Positions 14,951 through 26,517 of a stretch of DNA of 64,000 nt are shown one piece after another. This DNA comes from DASZUK01 sp963745595. Its GTDB lineage: Bacteria > Actinomycetota > Acidimicrobiia > Acidimicrobiales > RAAP-2. Numbering within the stretch: the stretch's first letter is position 1; each line of letters starts with the position of its first letter. The stretch covers positions 1 through 64,000 of the forward strand of contig CAVUYB010000011.1 in assembly GCA_963745595.1 (NCBI GenBank), read 5' to 3'. The translations under genes were made by a program, and so were the position numbers. The notes under the pieces are model-generated. The model ran no database searches. It had not been told where the DNA came from and worked only from the letters and a program-made list of their open reading frames with translations.

Positions 14951-17220
14951 CCGCCCGGACCGGTTCAGCGCCGCCCGGGCCCGCGCCGGTCGCCGCGACC
15001 GGCATCCTCGCGGCCACCCTGGTGGGCGCGGCCGCCCTGGTCGAGTTGATGGCCGGCGGCTTCGGCGGACCGGCCACCGCGCCGTTCCTGGTGACGGCGG
15101 TCGTCGGCTTCGTCGTCCCGGCCGCGCTCCTCCGTCTGGTCCGCCGGCGGACCGGGGCAGTGCTCGCCGCGCCGCTGGGGGCAATCGCCGTTCTCGCGGT
15201 GGCCGGCGGTTGGGCCGCCGCCGCCAACGATCCGCACGGCTCGCTGCAGGTGTCGTGGGCCATCCCGGTGCCCGCGGTGGCCGGGGCGATCCTCCTCGGT
15301 TCCGTCGTCACCGGCGCCGCCGGCGTGGCCGGTCGGACGATCCTCGACAGCCGCCGTGCCGGCCGGACGGCCACGGCCCTGCTGCCGTCGCTGGCGCTGG
15401 TCGTCGGCGCATCGGCCGCCCGGCCGGGGTTCTGGTGCGCCGCGGTCGCCGCCGCCTACGTACTGGCCGCGGCCGTCGCCCTGGTCGACCGTCGACGGGT
15501 CATCGGCACGCTGGCCATCGGCGCGCTGGCCGCGGCCATGGCCGTCGCGGTGGGGCTGCCCCTGCTGGCCAACCACAACGCGGTCGCCGGCTCGACCGGG
15601 GGCGGCAGCTCGCCGGCGGGAGCCAGTGCGGCGATGTCGGTCAGCGGCCTCGTCCTCGCCACCGACCTGGTGGGCGTGGAGCAGAGGGACGCAACCACGG
15701 TCCTGTTCTCCGGCGAGAGCCCCCTCCCGACCTACTGGCAGGTGGCGTCGCTGACGACATGGGACGGGACCGCCTGGCAGGCCGACGCCGCCACCCGGGC
15801 CGCGCTGGCCGGGTCGTCGCAGCCGGACATCGACCCGCTGACGACAACCGTGCCGGCGGGGGCCGGGCGACCGTACCGGGCGACGGTCCAACTCGCCGCC
15901 CTCCGCACCCACCTCCTGCCGGCGCCGACGACCACGACCGCGGTCCTGTCGGCGACGACCGGCCAGACGGCGACCGAACCGTCACCGGCGGTGATCCCAG
16001 GCATCGGCGTGGTCGACCAGGGCCGGGCGACCGACTACGCGGTCGAGGCGGCGACGGTGTCGGCGACGGCCCTGCCGGCCGGTACCGGCGCCGCCAGGCC
16101 CGCGCAGCTGGCTCCGTACCTGTCGCTGCCGCCGATCTCCTCCGAGGTGAGCGGACTGGCCCGGTCGGTGACGGCGGCGGCGGCCACGCCGCTCGGGCAG
16201 GCCGAGGCGCTCGTCGACTGGTTCCGGTCGGGCCCGTTCCGCTACACGCTCACCCCGCCGGCCGCGCCGGGCGGGACGGACCCGCTGGTCTACTTCCTAA
16301 CCGTCAGCCGGTCGGGCAGCTGCCAGTCGTTCGCCGGCGCGTTCGCCGTCATGGCCCGCTCGCTCGGCCTCCCGACCCGGGTGGCCGTCGGCTTCACCGC
16401 TGGCCGACCGACCGAATCGGGCCGGACGGTCGTGACCGGCGCCGACGCCCACGCCTGGCCGCAGGTCTACCTCGGCGGCGTCTGGGTGTCGTTCGAGCCG
16501 ACGCCCGCCGTCCCCGGAGGGTCGGTCGCGCCAGACGGCGTCATCGGGCCGACCGGCGTCTCGACGACCGTGCCGCCAACCGGCCCGTCGACGTCTGCCG
16601 TCCCGTCGACGGTGCCGACCACGGTCCCGCCCGGCACCATCTCCCCGACCACGGCCAGCCCGGGGTCGGTCACCCCGGTCAGCCGGCCGGCGGGTGGCCC
16701 GTCCGTGGTGACGGTCGCCGTCCTGGCGGTCGTCCTGGCCGTCGCCGGTGCGGTCGGGGTATTGGCCTGGCGGCGACGCCGACGACGGCGTCAGCCCCCG
16801 GCCGTTCGGGTCCAGGCCGCCTACCGCCGGGCCGAGCGGTCGCTCCGGCGGGCCCGGCTGGGTCGGGCGCCCGGCTGCTCGCCGTCGGCGCACGCCCGCC
16901 AGCTGCTGGCGGGCGCCCTGGTGGTGACGCGACCTCCGGGCCCCGCTGGGCCGCCAACCCAGCCGCCAACCAGCCGACCACCGGTCAGCCCGCGGCTCGG
17001 CAACGACCTGGTGGCTGCTCTCGGCGGCCTGCGGTCGCTGGCCGTCCTCGTCGAACGGTCCGCCTACGACCCGCGGCCGCTGTCGCCCGACGAGGCCGCC
17101 ATGGCCGAGCGCGCCGCCCGACGGCTCGCCCGGGTGCTGCGACGACCGGCGGTCCGCTACCTGGTCCGGTCCGAGGGGTGGCGGTCCGCCCCGGCAGCTG
17201 TCGCGTTCTCGGGTCGCTAA
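14947..17220 (+). CDS. TgpA-like membrane transglutaminase/protease-like protein
   Basis: This 757-residue membrane protein has about six N-terminal helices (residues 15-205), an extracytoplasmic domain, a transglutaminase-like core, a Thr/Pro/Ser linker, a last membrane helix near residue 585 and a cytoplasmic tail. The papain-like triad is visible: Cys in SGSCQSFAGAF, His in GADAHAWPQVYL, and the acidic residue in SFEPTP. Related proteins are encoded with MoxR and DUF58 proteins; their substrates are poorly known. Its ATG overlaps the DUF58 stop (ATGA), making a tight three-gene operon. Confidence 0.9.
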   Translation: MTARTGSAPPGPAPVAATGILAATLVGAAALVELMAGGFGGPATAPFLVTAVVGFVVPAALLRLVRRRTGAVLAAPLGAIAVLAVAGGWAAAANDPHGSLQVSWAIPVPAVAGAILLGSVVTGAAGVAGRTILDSRRAGRTATALLPSLALVVGASAARPGFWCAAVAAAYVLAAAVALVDRRRVIGTLAIGALAAAMAVAVGLPLLANHNAVAGSTGGGSSPAGASAAMSVSGLVLATDLVGVEQRDATTVLFSGESPLPTYWQVASLTTWDGTAWQADAATRAALAGSSQPDIDPLTTTVPAGAGRPYRATVQLAALRTHLLPAPTTTTAVLSATTGQTATEPSPAVIPGIGVVDQGRATDYAVEAATVSATALPAGTGAARPAQLAPYLSLPPISSEVSGLARSVTAAAATPLGQAEALVDWFRSGPFRYTLTPPAAPGGTDPLVYFLTVSRSGSCQSFAGAFAVMARSLGLPTRVAVGFTAGRPTESGRTVVTGADAHAWPQVYLGGVWVSFEPTPAVPGGSVAPDGVIGPTGVSTTVPPTGPSTSAVPSTVPTTVPPGTISPTTASPGSVTPVSRPAGGPSVVTVAVLAVVLAVAGAVGVLAWRRRRRRRQPPAVRVQAAYRRAERSLRRARLGRAPGCSPSAHARQLLAGALVVTRPPGPAGPPTQPPTSRPPVSPRLGNDLVAALGGLRSLAVLVERSAYDPRPLSPDEAAMAERAARRLARVLRRPAVRYLVRSEGWRSAPAAVAFSGR

Positions 17221-17295
17221 GGTTCGCCGGCCAGGCGTACGAGAGACCGGTCCGCCCCGTTCGACGCCAATTGGCAAGAGCAAGAGGAGGACACC

Positions 17296-17907
17296 ATGGG
17301 CGAGCTCATCGTGACCGAGTTCATGACCCTCGACGGAGTGGGCCAAGCGCCGGGAGGGCCCGAAGAGGACCACGACGGTGGCTTCACCCACGGCGGGTGG
17401 CAGGCGCCAGTGGTGGACGAGGAGTCGGGCGAGATCATCTTCGAGCAAGCGAGGAGCATGGACGCCCTGCTCCTCGGGCGAAGGACCTACGAGATCTTCG
17501 CCGCCTATTGGCCGAGCGCTTCGCCGGAGAGCCCGTTCACCGGCCTGCTCAACGGCGTCCCCAAGTACGTGGCCAGCCGAACGCTCGCTGGCCCGCTCGC
17601 CTGGGAGGGGTCGACGCTCGTCGCCGACGACCTCGCCGAGAGCATCACCGCCCTCAAGGGGCGCCATGACGAAGTCCACGTCATCGGCAGTCTCGACCTC
17701 TTGCAGTCCCTGCTGCGCGTCGGCCTGGTCGACCGGATGAACCTGTGGGTGTACCCGCTGCTGCTCGGGCGCGGCAAGCAGGTGTTCGCCGACGGGACCG
17801 TGCCCACGGCGCTGCGCCTCACCGAATCGGTCACCTACCCGAGCGGCACGCTCCACCTCACCTACGAGACCGCCGGCGTGCCCACGTACGGCACCATGGA
17901 GGGGTAG
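17296..17907 (+). CDS. RibD C-terminal/dihydrofolate reductase family protein
   Basis: This 203-residue protein belongs to the YwjB/YyaP group of RibD-C-terminal (DHFR-fold) reductases. The N-terminus reads TEFMTLDGVGQAPG, the middle holds LLLGRRTYEIFAAYW, and the C-terminal half has HVIGSLDLLQSLLRVGLVD and YPLLLGRGKQVF, all family hallmarks. The ATG at 17296 has a strong ribosome-binding site (AGGAGG, 6 nt spacer), unlike its leaderless neighbours. Codon use is a little less GC-biased than surrounding genes. NADPH binding is likely; the substrate is unknown and it need not be a riboflavin or folate enzyme. Confidence 0.88.
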   Translation: MGELIVTEFMTLDGVGQAPGGPEEDHDGGFTHGGWQAPVVDEESGEIIFEQARSMDALLLGRRTYEIFAAYWPSASPESPFTGLLNGVPKYVASRTLAGPLAWEGSTLVADDLAESITALKGRHDEVHVIGSLDLLQSLLRVGLVDRMNLWVYPLLLGRGKQVFADGTVPTALRLTESVTYPSGTLHLTYETAGVPTYGTMEG

Positions 17908-17913
17908 GACCCA

Positions 17914-17962
17914 CCACTCCTCACCGGAGGTGGCGAGTGGACGGCGCCACCGCGGTGGCGCC
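17914..17962. terminator. Double hairpin between convergent genes
   Basis: Two inverted repeats lie between the convergent stops at 17907 and 17977. The first is CCACTC..CACC-GGA-GGTG..GAGTGG (17914-17940). The second is the 20-bp perfect palindrome GGCGCCACCG/CGGTGGCGCC (17943-17962). They probably act as a bidirectional terminator. Confidence 0.7.
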
Positions 17963-17976
17963 CGCGGCCGGCACCG

Positions 17977-19096
17977 TCAGTCGAGCACCGCCGCCGCCAC
18001 CTGTTCCTCCAGCGCGCCGGTGTCCGACCAGTTGAGCTGCTGCTGCTTGGCCCGCCGGAAGTAGAGCTGGATGTCGAACTCCAGGGTGAACCCGATCCCG
18101 CCGAACACCTGCTGGGCCATGGCGGTCACGTCGCGGAAGGTCTGGCCGGCGAAGAGCTTGGCCATCGGCGCCAGCCGGTCGACCGGGCGCCCGCTGGCCC
18201 CGGCCCACGCCGCCTCGTGCACCAGCTGCTCGCCCCCGTCGACCGCGGTCACCGCGTCGGCCAGGTAGTGGGCGATCGCCTGGAACGCGCCGAGCGGCTT
18301 GTCGAACTGCTGGCGGTCCTTGGCGTACTGGACGGTGATCTCCAGGGCGTAGCGGGCGCCGCCGATCGCCTGGGCGGCCAGCAGCACGAGCCCGTCGTCC
18401 AGCACCTGCTGCCACGTCGCCCAGCCCGAGCCGGCCGGACCGATCCGGTCGGCGGCGACATCCTCCAGGACCACGTCGTACTGGGTGTCCGAGGCGATCG
18501 AGAACCGCTGGGTGAGGGTGACGCCGGCGGCGGCCGGGTCCACCAGGAAGAGGTCGACGTCGGTCGGCTGGTCGCCGGTCCGGGCCAGGACCACCAGGCG
18601 GTCGGCCGCGGCGGCGAACGCGACGTGCCGCTTCACCCCGCTGATCGAGAAGCCGTCGCCGGCCGGCACCGCCCGCGCCTGTACCCCGAGCGGGCTGAAC
18701 CCGTTCTCCGGCTCGAGCCACGCCGGGATGAGGACGGCGCCACCCGAGACGATCCCCGGCAGCCACGCTGTCCTTCTGCGCGGCGCTACCGGCCGCGGCG
18801 AGGACGCCGCCCGACAGCACGGCGCTCACGAAGTGCGGCGTCGGCGCGAGGGCCCGGCCGAGCTCCTGGTAGAGGGCGACGCCCTCGACCAGCGTCATGC
18901 CCGATCCGCCCCACTCCTCGGGCAGCAGCAGGCCGATCAGGTCGAGCTCCCCCAGCTGGCGCCAGAGCTCCGGCGGGTAGCCGACAGGGTCGTCCTCCAT
19001 CTCGCGCACGACCGACAGCGGGCAGTGCTTCGCCAGCACGTCGCGCACGGTCTCCCGCAGCATCTCCTGTTCGGGACTGAAGTCCAGGTCCAGCAC
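17977..19096 (-). CDS. Acyl-CoA dehydrogenase, frameshifted
   Basis: This FAD-dependent acyl-CoA dehydrogenase of about 372 residues should introduce an alpha-beta double bond into an acyl-CoA. The first 107 residues (DFSPEQEMLRETVRDVL, LPEEWGGSGMTLVEG) are in one frame. From about 18769 the protein continues in another frame (LPGIVSGGAVLIPAW, then FSISGVKRHV, QYAKDRQQFDKPLGAFQA, QVFGGIGFTLEF). Removing one base near 18769 restores an intact gene. The usual catalytic Glu position is not obvious, as in the non-catalytic partner of heteromeric steroid-type dehydrogenases. The GTG at 19096 follows GGAGGTGA. It is the last gene of a five-gene operon. Confidence 0.85.
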
Positions 19097-19131
19097 GGGT
19101 CAGGTCACCTCCGGTTGCAGGTTGGAAATTT

Positions 19132-19611
19132 TCAGGGCCGCCACTGGTCACCCCGGCGAGCCCAGGGGTTGTCGTCGGTCGTCTGCGGCACCGCGACGCG
19201 GGCGCTGCAGGTCGTCTTGACGTCGCCGTCCACCGCCAGCTCGATGGCCACCGCCACCCACCCGCAGCCGGTCTCGTCCACCTCGGTCCCCTCCACCGTG
19301 CCGGTGAGCACCATGGTGTCGCCCGGGAACACCGAGCCCTTCATGCGGAAGGTCACCTGGCCCAGGCGGCCGTGGGGACCGGTCCAGTCGGTGAGGTACC
19401 GCTCGAACCACGCCGCCTGGTTCGGCGTGTTGAGGAAGATGTCGCGGGTGCCGTTGCGCTCGACCGCGAAGTCCTTGTCGTGGTGCATCGGTCGCCAGTC
19501 CCGGCTGGCCAGCGCGCCGAGCACCACCGTGGTGGCGGTGACGTCGTAGCGCAGCTCGGGCACGGCGTCGCCGGCGACCACGTCGCCCCAGAGGAGCCGG
19601 GGCGCGGTCAT
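19132..19611 (-). CDS. MaoC-like hot-dog dehydratase/hydratase
   Basis: This 159-residue single hot-dog-fold protein of the MaoC family should hydrate enoyl-CoA. The hydratase-2 motif is recognisable as SRDWRPMHHDKDFA near residue 36, retaining the Asp and His thought to activate water. Its ATG overlaps the stop of the upstream hydratase-like gene (ATGA). In steroid side-chain catabolism two such single-domain proteins (ChsH1/ChsH2) form one enzyme, and the pairing here looks similar. It could also be a general MaoC dehydratase. Confidence 0.85.
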   Translation of the reverse strand: MTAPRLLWGDVVAGDAVPELRYDVTATTVVLGALASRDWRPMHHDKDFAVERNGTRDIFLNTPNQAAWFERYLTDWTGPHGRLGQVTFRMKGSVFPGDTMVLTGTVEGTEVDETGCGWVAVAIELAVDGDVKTTCSARVAVPQTTDDNPWARRGDQWRP

Positions 19612-20126
19612 GCGGCCCGCCGGTAGCCGAAGCCGGTGTAGGACTCCACGCCCACCAGCTGGTCGTGCTGGTTGTGGTAGACGACGTCGATCACCCAGAA
19701 CCGGCCGGTGCCCAGCCGGGTCGTCTTCTCGTCGCTCACCGAACGCAGCACCTGGTGGGTCCGGAGCCGGTCCCCCGGTCGGACCGGGTCGTAGAAGGTG
19801 ACGGTGTTGTCGGTCATGACCGCCTCGGGCAGCTCGAAGCGGGCCTTGAGATCGAAGTGCACCTGCAGGGCCAGCGCCTCCTCGGTCCGCCCCGGCGCCC
19901 AGCGGTGGGGGCGGAACCACACCGACAGCATGGTCGGCGGGGTGATCGGCCCATCGGTGATCTCCGCCGCCACGTCGTCGTCCCAGAAGAGCGGGTTGCC
20001 GTTCTCCACCGACGCGCAGGTCGTCCAGATGTAGCCCCGCTCGACCGGGAACTCGCCGGTCGTCGGGTACTGCTCGACGCCGATCAGCGCCTGGACCTCG
20101 GCAAGCGGATCAGTGCTCGTGCTCAC
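19608..20126 (-). CDS. FAS1-like/MaoC N-terminal dehydratase domain protein
   Basis: This 172-residue hot-dog protein is of the FAS1-like dehydratase type (MaoC_dehydrat_N). It has ENGNPLFWDDDVA near residue 42, PITPPTMLSVWF, and VTFYDPVRPGDRLR in the second half. Proteins of this type usually lack one catalytic residue and work with a second hot-dog subunit, here presumably the next gene. The GTG at 20126 overlaps the CoA-transferase stop (GTGA), and its own stop overlaps the next ATG. A standalone role is possible but less likely. Confidence 0.83.
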   Translation of the reverse strand: MSTSTDPLAEVQALIGVEQYPTTGEFPVERGYIWTTCASVENGNPLFWDDDVAAEITDGPITPPTMLSVWFRPHRWAPGRTEEALALQVHFDLKARFELPEAVMTDNTVTFYDPVRPGDRLRTHQVLRSVSDEKTTRLGTGRFWVIDVVYHNQHDQLVGVESYTGFGYRRAA

Positions 20127-21342
20127 GCGATCGCTCCCTTCGCTCGCCACTCGGCCACGGTCGACGGGTCGACACCGGCCGCCTTCAACAGCAGCTCGGT
20201 GTCGGTCACCGACGGGTCGGGCAGGTGGACCGGCCCGGCCGGACGGCCCATGCCGGCGAGCACCGGCGCCACCTGGCGGAAGGCGCCGCGGGTCGGGTGC
20301 ACCGCCTCGACGACCGCGCCCCGGTGGGCGAACTGCTCGTCGTCGCCGACCTCGGCCACGGCCAGCACCGGCGCCACGCAGGTGTCGGCGCCGGCCAGCT
20401 CGGCCACCCAGGCGTCCCGGTCGCGGGTGGCGAACGCGGCCCGGAAGTCGGCGCGGATCTCGTCCTGCACCTCGTCGTCGAGCTGGTGGTCGACCCACCG
20501 CTCGCAGCCGAGCGCCCGGCAGAGGTTGGCGAAGAACTTGTGCTCGATGGCGCCGACCGCCAGCCACCGCCCGTCGGCCGCCCGATAGGTGTCGTAGCAG
20601 GCATAGCGGCCGGTCAGGATGTCGTGCCCGGGACCGGGCTCGGTCCCGGTGGCCAGGTGCTCGTCCACCGCCAGCGACATGAGCCAGAGCACGCCGTCGG
20701 CCACCGACACGTCGAGATAGGCGCCCTCCCCGGTGGCCTGGCGCCCGGCCAGCGCGGCGGTGACGGCCAGCGCGGCGTGCATCCCGCCCGCCGCCGCGTC
20801 GGCGACGGTGGCGCCGGGGATCGGCGGGCCGCCGTCGCCCCGGGGCCCGCTCGACGCCAGGAACCCCCCGATCCCGAGATAGTCGAGGTCGTGGCCGGCC
20901 CAGCCGGCCCGCGGGCCGGTCTGGCCGTAGCCGCTGGTCGAGCAGTAGACGACGGCCGGGTTGACCGCCCGCACCGCCTCGTAGCCGACGCCCAGCCGGT
21001 CGACGACGCCCGGCCGGAAGCTCTCGACCACCACGTCCGCGTCGGCGGCCAGGGCCAGGAACGCCTGGCGCCCCTCCTCGGCCTTCAGGTCGACCAGCAC
21101 CCGACGCATGCCCCGGTGCCCGCTGTAGGCGTAGAAGGCCGGCTCGATCTGGACCGCGCCAGCCGCCGGCACCGGGCCCACCTTCACCACGTCGGCGCCG
21201 TAGTCGGCCAGCAGCCGCGTGCAGCGGGCGGCCGGGCCGACGCTGGCCAGGTCGAGCACCGTCGTCCCGGCCAGCGGGCCACGGTTGTCGGAGCCGACGG
21301 AGCGACGTGCGCCGCCGCGTCGGCGGGAGGGACCGAGGGCAC
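20123..21342 (-). CDS. CaiB/BaiF-type (family III) CoA-transferase, frameshifted near the start
   Basis: This formyl-CoA-transferase-family protein of about 406 residues exchanges CoA between carboxylic acids. It shows GPLAGTTVLDLASVGPAA at the N-terminus, LLADYGADVVKVG, VVESFRPGVVDRLGVGYE and YCSTSGYGQTGP; the catalytic Asp position is in the ADGRWLAVG to HDLDYLG region as in relatives. No in-frame start precedes the conserved part. A GTG at 21342 opens a plausible N-terminus (PSVPPADAAAHV) in another frame, and adding one base near 21280 joins the two. It lies 6 nt after the dehydrogenase stop. It would activate the acid feeding this operon. Confidence 0.82.
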
Positions 21343-21348
21343 GGCGAC

Positions 21349-22531
21349 CTAGAAGTTCTTCGGGAGCCCGAGCTTGCGGCGGGCGATGATGTTCTTCTGG
21401 ATCTCCGACGCGCCGCCGCCGATGGTGTCGATCACCGTGTAGCGGTACGTCGACTCGGCCCGGCCCTGCATCGGGGCGTCCTCGGTCTTGACCCGGAGCT
21501 GGCTGCCCGGCCCGCCGATGTCCATGGAGGCGTCGGCCAGACGCCGCGACAGCTCGGTGGCGAAGAGCTTGTACTCGGATGCCTCGGCCGTCGGCGCCGC
21601 GCCGCCCTTGGCCGACTCGAAGACGAACTTGAACCCCATCACCCGGGCCACCTCGGCCTCGGTGACCAACCGGGCGATCCGCCGACGGATGACCGGGTCG
21701 TCCTTCAGCGGCACCCCGTCGCGGACGGTCGTCTTGACGTACTCGATCAGCAGGTCGAGCCGCTGGGCGATCGGCGAGAACGTGAACATCGTGAACCGCT
21801 CGAGGTCGAGCGCCTCGGAGATGTACTGGAACCCGTGGTTCAGCTCGCCCGACCACGTAGTCGTCGGGGACGAACACGTCGTCGAGGTAGACCTCGTTCG
21901 TCCGCTCGTCGCCCATCGTCCAGATGGCGTTGATCGTGATGTTCGGCTGGTCCAGCGGGACGAGGAAGAGGGTGATGCCGTGGTGCTTGGCCGCCTCGGG
22001 ATCGGTGCGGGCGCCGACCCAGTACCACTCGGCGAAGTGGGCCGACGTCGTCCACGTCTTCTGGCCGTTGAGCACCCAGCCGCCGTCGACCTTGGTCGCC
22101 TTCAGCTGCATCGACGCCGCGTCGGACCCGGCGTTCGGCTCGGAGTAGCCGACCGCGAACTCCACCTCGTTGCGGAGGATCTTCGGCAGGAACTCCGCCT
22201 TCAGCCGGTCGGTGCCGTGGCGGATGATCGTCTTGCCGATGATCCCGACGCCCTTGCCGATCTGCGGGCCGCCCCGGCCGGCCAGCTGCTCGTTCAGCAG
22301 GTACTCGTAGACGCCCTCGCCCTCCTTGCCGCCGTACTCCTTCGGCCAGGTCATCCCCAGCCAGCCCTGCTCGCCCATCTGGGCCATGAAGGCCCGGCGC
22401 TTCGGCGTGTCGACGATCTGGGCCATGTTCTCCCGGGTCACGTCGAAGACGTCCGGATCGTCGTGGGCGTCGAGGAAGCTCTCGACCTCCTTGACGAAGG
22501 CCGTCTGCTCCGGCGAGAACTCGAAGTCCAT
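21349..22531 (-). CDS. Acyl-CoA dehydrogenase, frameshifted
   Basis: This is the first gene of the acyl-CoA operon, about 393 residues. The first frame (FEFSPEQTAFVKEVESFL, WPKEYGGKEGEG, GYSEPNAGSDAASM, LNGQKTWTTSAHFAEW) runs to about 21848. The rest is in another frame (ELNHGFQYISEALDLERF, ending IQKNIIARRKLGLPKNF). One extra C at 21847 explains the break. The C-terminus IGGGASEIQKNIIARR is typical of catalytically competent ChsE/FadE-type subunits. The ATG at 22531 has GGAGGAA. Two dehydrogenases in one operon suggest a heterotetramer. Confidence 0.87.
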
Positions 22532-22614
22532 CCTGCGTTCCTCCGCTGTGGGGTCGGCGCTGTGGGGCTGGCGCTATGGGTTGGCTGGCCCTGGCCGTCC
22601 GGACCATCGGCCGA

Positions 22615-22633
22615 TCTGACGCCCCGTCAGATA
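22615..22633. promoter_or_regulatory. Perfect 19-bp palindromic operator
   Basis: ATCTGACG-CCC-CGTCAGAT is a perfect inverted repeat with 8-bp arms, 84 nt upstream of the acyl-CoA dehydrogenase start and 120 nt from the divergent HTH module. The size and symmetry fit a TetR-family operator such as those governing acyl-CoA catabolism. No TetR gene is in the window. Confidence 0.65.
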
Positions 22634-22740
22634 CGGGAGCCATCATAGGGCGAAACGATCAAACGAGTGGGCCGACGATTTTACGAGCCACGGCATTGCA
22701 GGAGCCCAACGTGGCCGGCCCGAAAGGAACCAGGGGTGGC

Positions 22741-22746
22741 TACAAT
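22741..22746 (+). promoter_or_regulatory. -10 element for a leaderless two-gene transcript
   Basis: TACAAT, close to the TATAAT consensus, lies 7 nt before the ATG at 22754, which has no Shine-Dalgarno. Transcription should start at or next to the A of the start codon. Confidence 0.65.
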
Positions 22747-22753
22747 CGGACCA

Positions 22754-22915
22754 ATGGCCATCGTTGAGCTCGAGCGGGTCGAGGTGCTGGAGCTTTTGGG
22801 AATGACGCTGGCGCACCTCAACGACGCCGAAGCCAGGGCTGAGGTGTCGCCGCGGGTACCGCTGTTGATGGCCATCCGGGACAAGCTGGCCCTCGCCCTC
22901 CGGGAGGAACGATGA
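22754..22915 (+). CDS. Small hypothetical protein, first gene of HTH module
   Basis: This is a 53-residue, mostly helical acidic protein with hydrophobic heptad-like spacing (ELERVEVLELLGMTLAHL). I do not recognise a family. The ATG at 22754 was chosen because a TACAAT -10 box sits 7 nt upstream, making a leaderless mRNA; the longer frame upstream would lie inside the promoter. Its stop overlaps the start of the following HTH protein (ATGA), so the pair is coupled, as in many toxin-antitoxin or regulator-cofactor pairs. Function unknown. Confidence 0.6.
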   Translation: MAIVELERVEVLELLGMTLAHLNDAEARAEVSPRVPLLMAIRDKLALALREER

Positions 22916-23175
22916 GCTACACCGAAGCTGAGGTATCTGCGGCGACTGCCGCGATGGACAAGTACAGAGGTGGCGAAACGGGCGAAGTCGGGGCTGCTCT
23001 CGTCGTGGTCGGCCTGAGTGCCGACAGGGCGGCCAAGGAAGCACGCATCCGCGACGACATGATTCGAGTTGCGCACCGCTCCGGCGCGTCGATCCGTCAA
23101 CTCGCCGAGATCTCCGCCCTCGGCCGCAAGACCGTGACCGCCATTGTCTCCTCCGACGCCCACCTGCAGGACTGA
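22912..23175 (+). CDS. Small HTH protein
   Basis: This 87-residue protein is coupled to the previous small gene by ATGA. The C-terminal half (residues 48-84) reads as a helix-turn-helix: MIRVAHRSGASIRQLAEISAL then GRKTVTAIVSS, the pattern seen in Fis/resolvase-like DNA-binding segments. The N-terminal half is Ala-rich and probably helical. It may regulate its own operon or the divergent acyl-CoA operon, but it is much smaller than a TetR regulator. It could also be an antitoxin. Family not recognised. Confidence 0.65.
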   Translation: MSYTEAEVSAATAAMDKYRGGETGEVGAALVVVGLSADRAAKEARIRDDMIRVAHRSGASIRQLAEISALGRKTVTAIVSSDAHLQD

Positions 23176-23241
23176 TCGGTCCACCTGCCCGGGCTCCGTC
23201 CCCGTCGACTCCACCCATTCCCGACGGTGCGGTTCAACGAT

Positions 23242-23397
23242 TCACGGAGTGGTCGGAGGCGTGCAGGAACCCTCCGCGTCCGACGTCGAGCACCCTGGTA
23301 CCGGCGTCTCGACAACCTTGGCGAACAACCCAGTTGCCTGGAATTGCTTCTTCAGGCGCCCGATCTGCGTCGAGGACACCCAGGTGTCGAAGACCAT
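23242..23397 (-). CDS. Possible 51-residue hypothetical protein in the spacer after uvrA
   Basis: The 260-nt spacer 23176-23434 holds one credible short frame on the minus strand, ATG at 23397, encoding VFDTWVSSTQIGRLKKQF followed by a polar Thr/Pro tail. Base composition is lower in GC than the flanks. It may be a remnant of a longer gene. No ribosome-binding site or family match is evident, so support is weak. Confidence 0.25.
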   Translation of the reverse strand: MVFDTWVSSTQIGRLKKQFQATGLFAKVVETPVPGCSTSDAEGSCTPPTTP

Positions 23398-23434
23398 CGA
23401 GTCACCCGCTCACACGTCGCCCTGTCGGGTGGAG

Positions 23435-26356
<2,922 letters not shown>

Positions 26357-26362
26357 ACTCGG

Positions 26363-26368
26363 AGGATA
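26363..26368 (-). promoter_or_regulatory. -10 element for uvrA
   Basis: TATCCT on the minus strand is followed after 6 nt by the uvrA GTG, and no ribosome-binding site is seen, so a leaderless transcript is likely. Confidence 0.5.
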
Positions 26369-26448
26369 CCGGTCGGCCGAACCCCGGCGATCGGGGACGG
26401 CGTCGACTGCCGAACCGGTCCGCCGGGTGCCCATCCGGGCAGTATAGA

Positions 26449-26462
26449 CGAACAGACGTTCG
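26449..26462. promoter_or_regulatory. LexA/SOS box upstream of uvrA
   Basis: CGAAC-AGAC-GTTCG matches the actinobacterial (and Bacillus-type) LexA box CGAAC-N4-GTTCG exactly. It lies 93 nt upstream of the uvrA start and near a TATAGA that could be a further promoter element. It predicts DNA-damage induction of uvrA. Confidence 0.85.
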
Positions 26463-26498
26463 CTAGCGGGCCATGGGCGCCCGCCGCCCCCTACCGGA

Positions 26499-26517
26499 CC
26501 GCGGCGGCCCGCCGCGG
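26499..26517 (-). terminator. Hairpin directly after the carrier-protein gene
   Basis: CCGCGGC-GGCCC-GCCGCGG is a perfect 7-bp stem with a 5-nt loop, adjacent to the stop codon at 26518. It should end the three-gene biosynthetic transcript before uvrA. Confidence 0.55.

Noticed and set aside
20123..22531. 802-codon frame appearing to fuse an acyl-CoA dehydrogenase with a CoA-transferase
   Set aside because: The middle 170 codons are out-of-phase dehydrogenase sequence; the true dehydrogenase C-terminus is in another frame ending at 21349, so this is a frameshift artefact.
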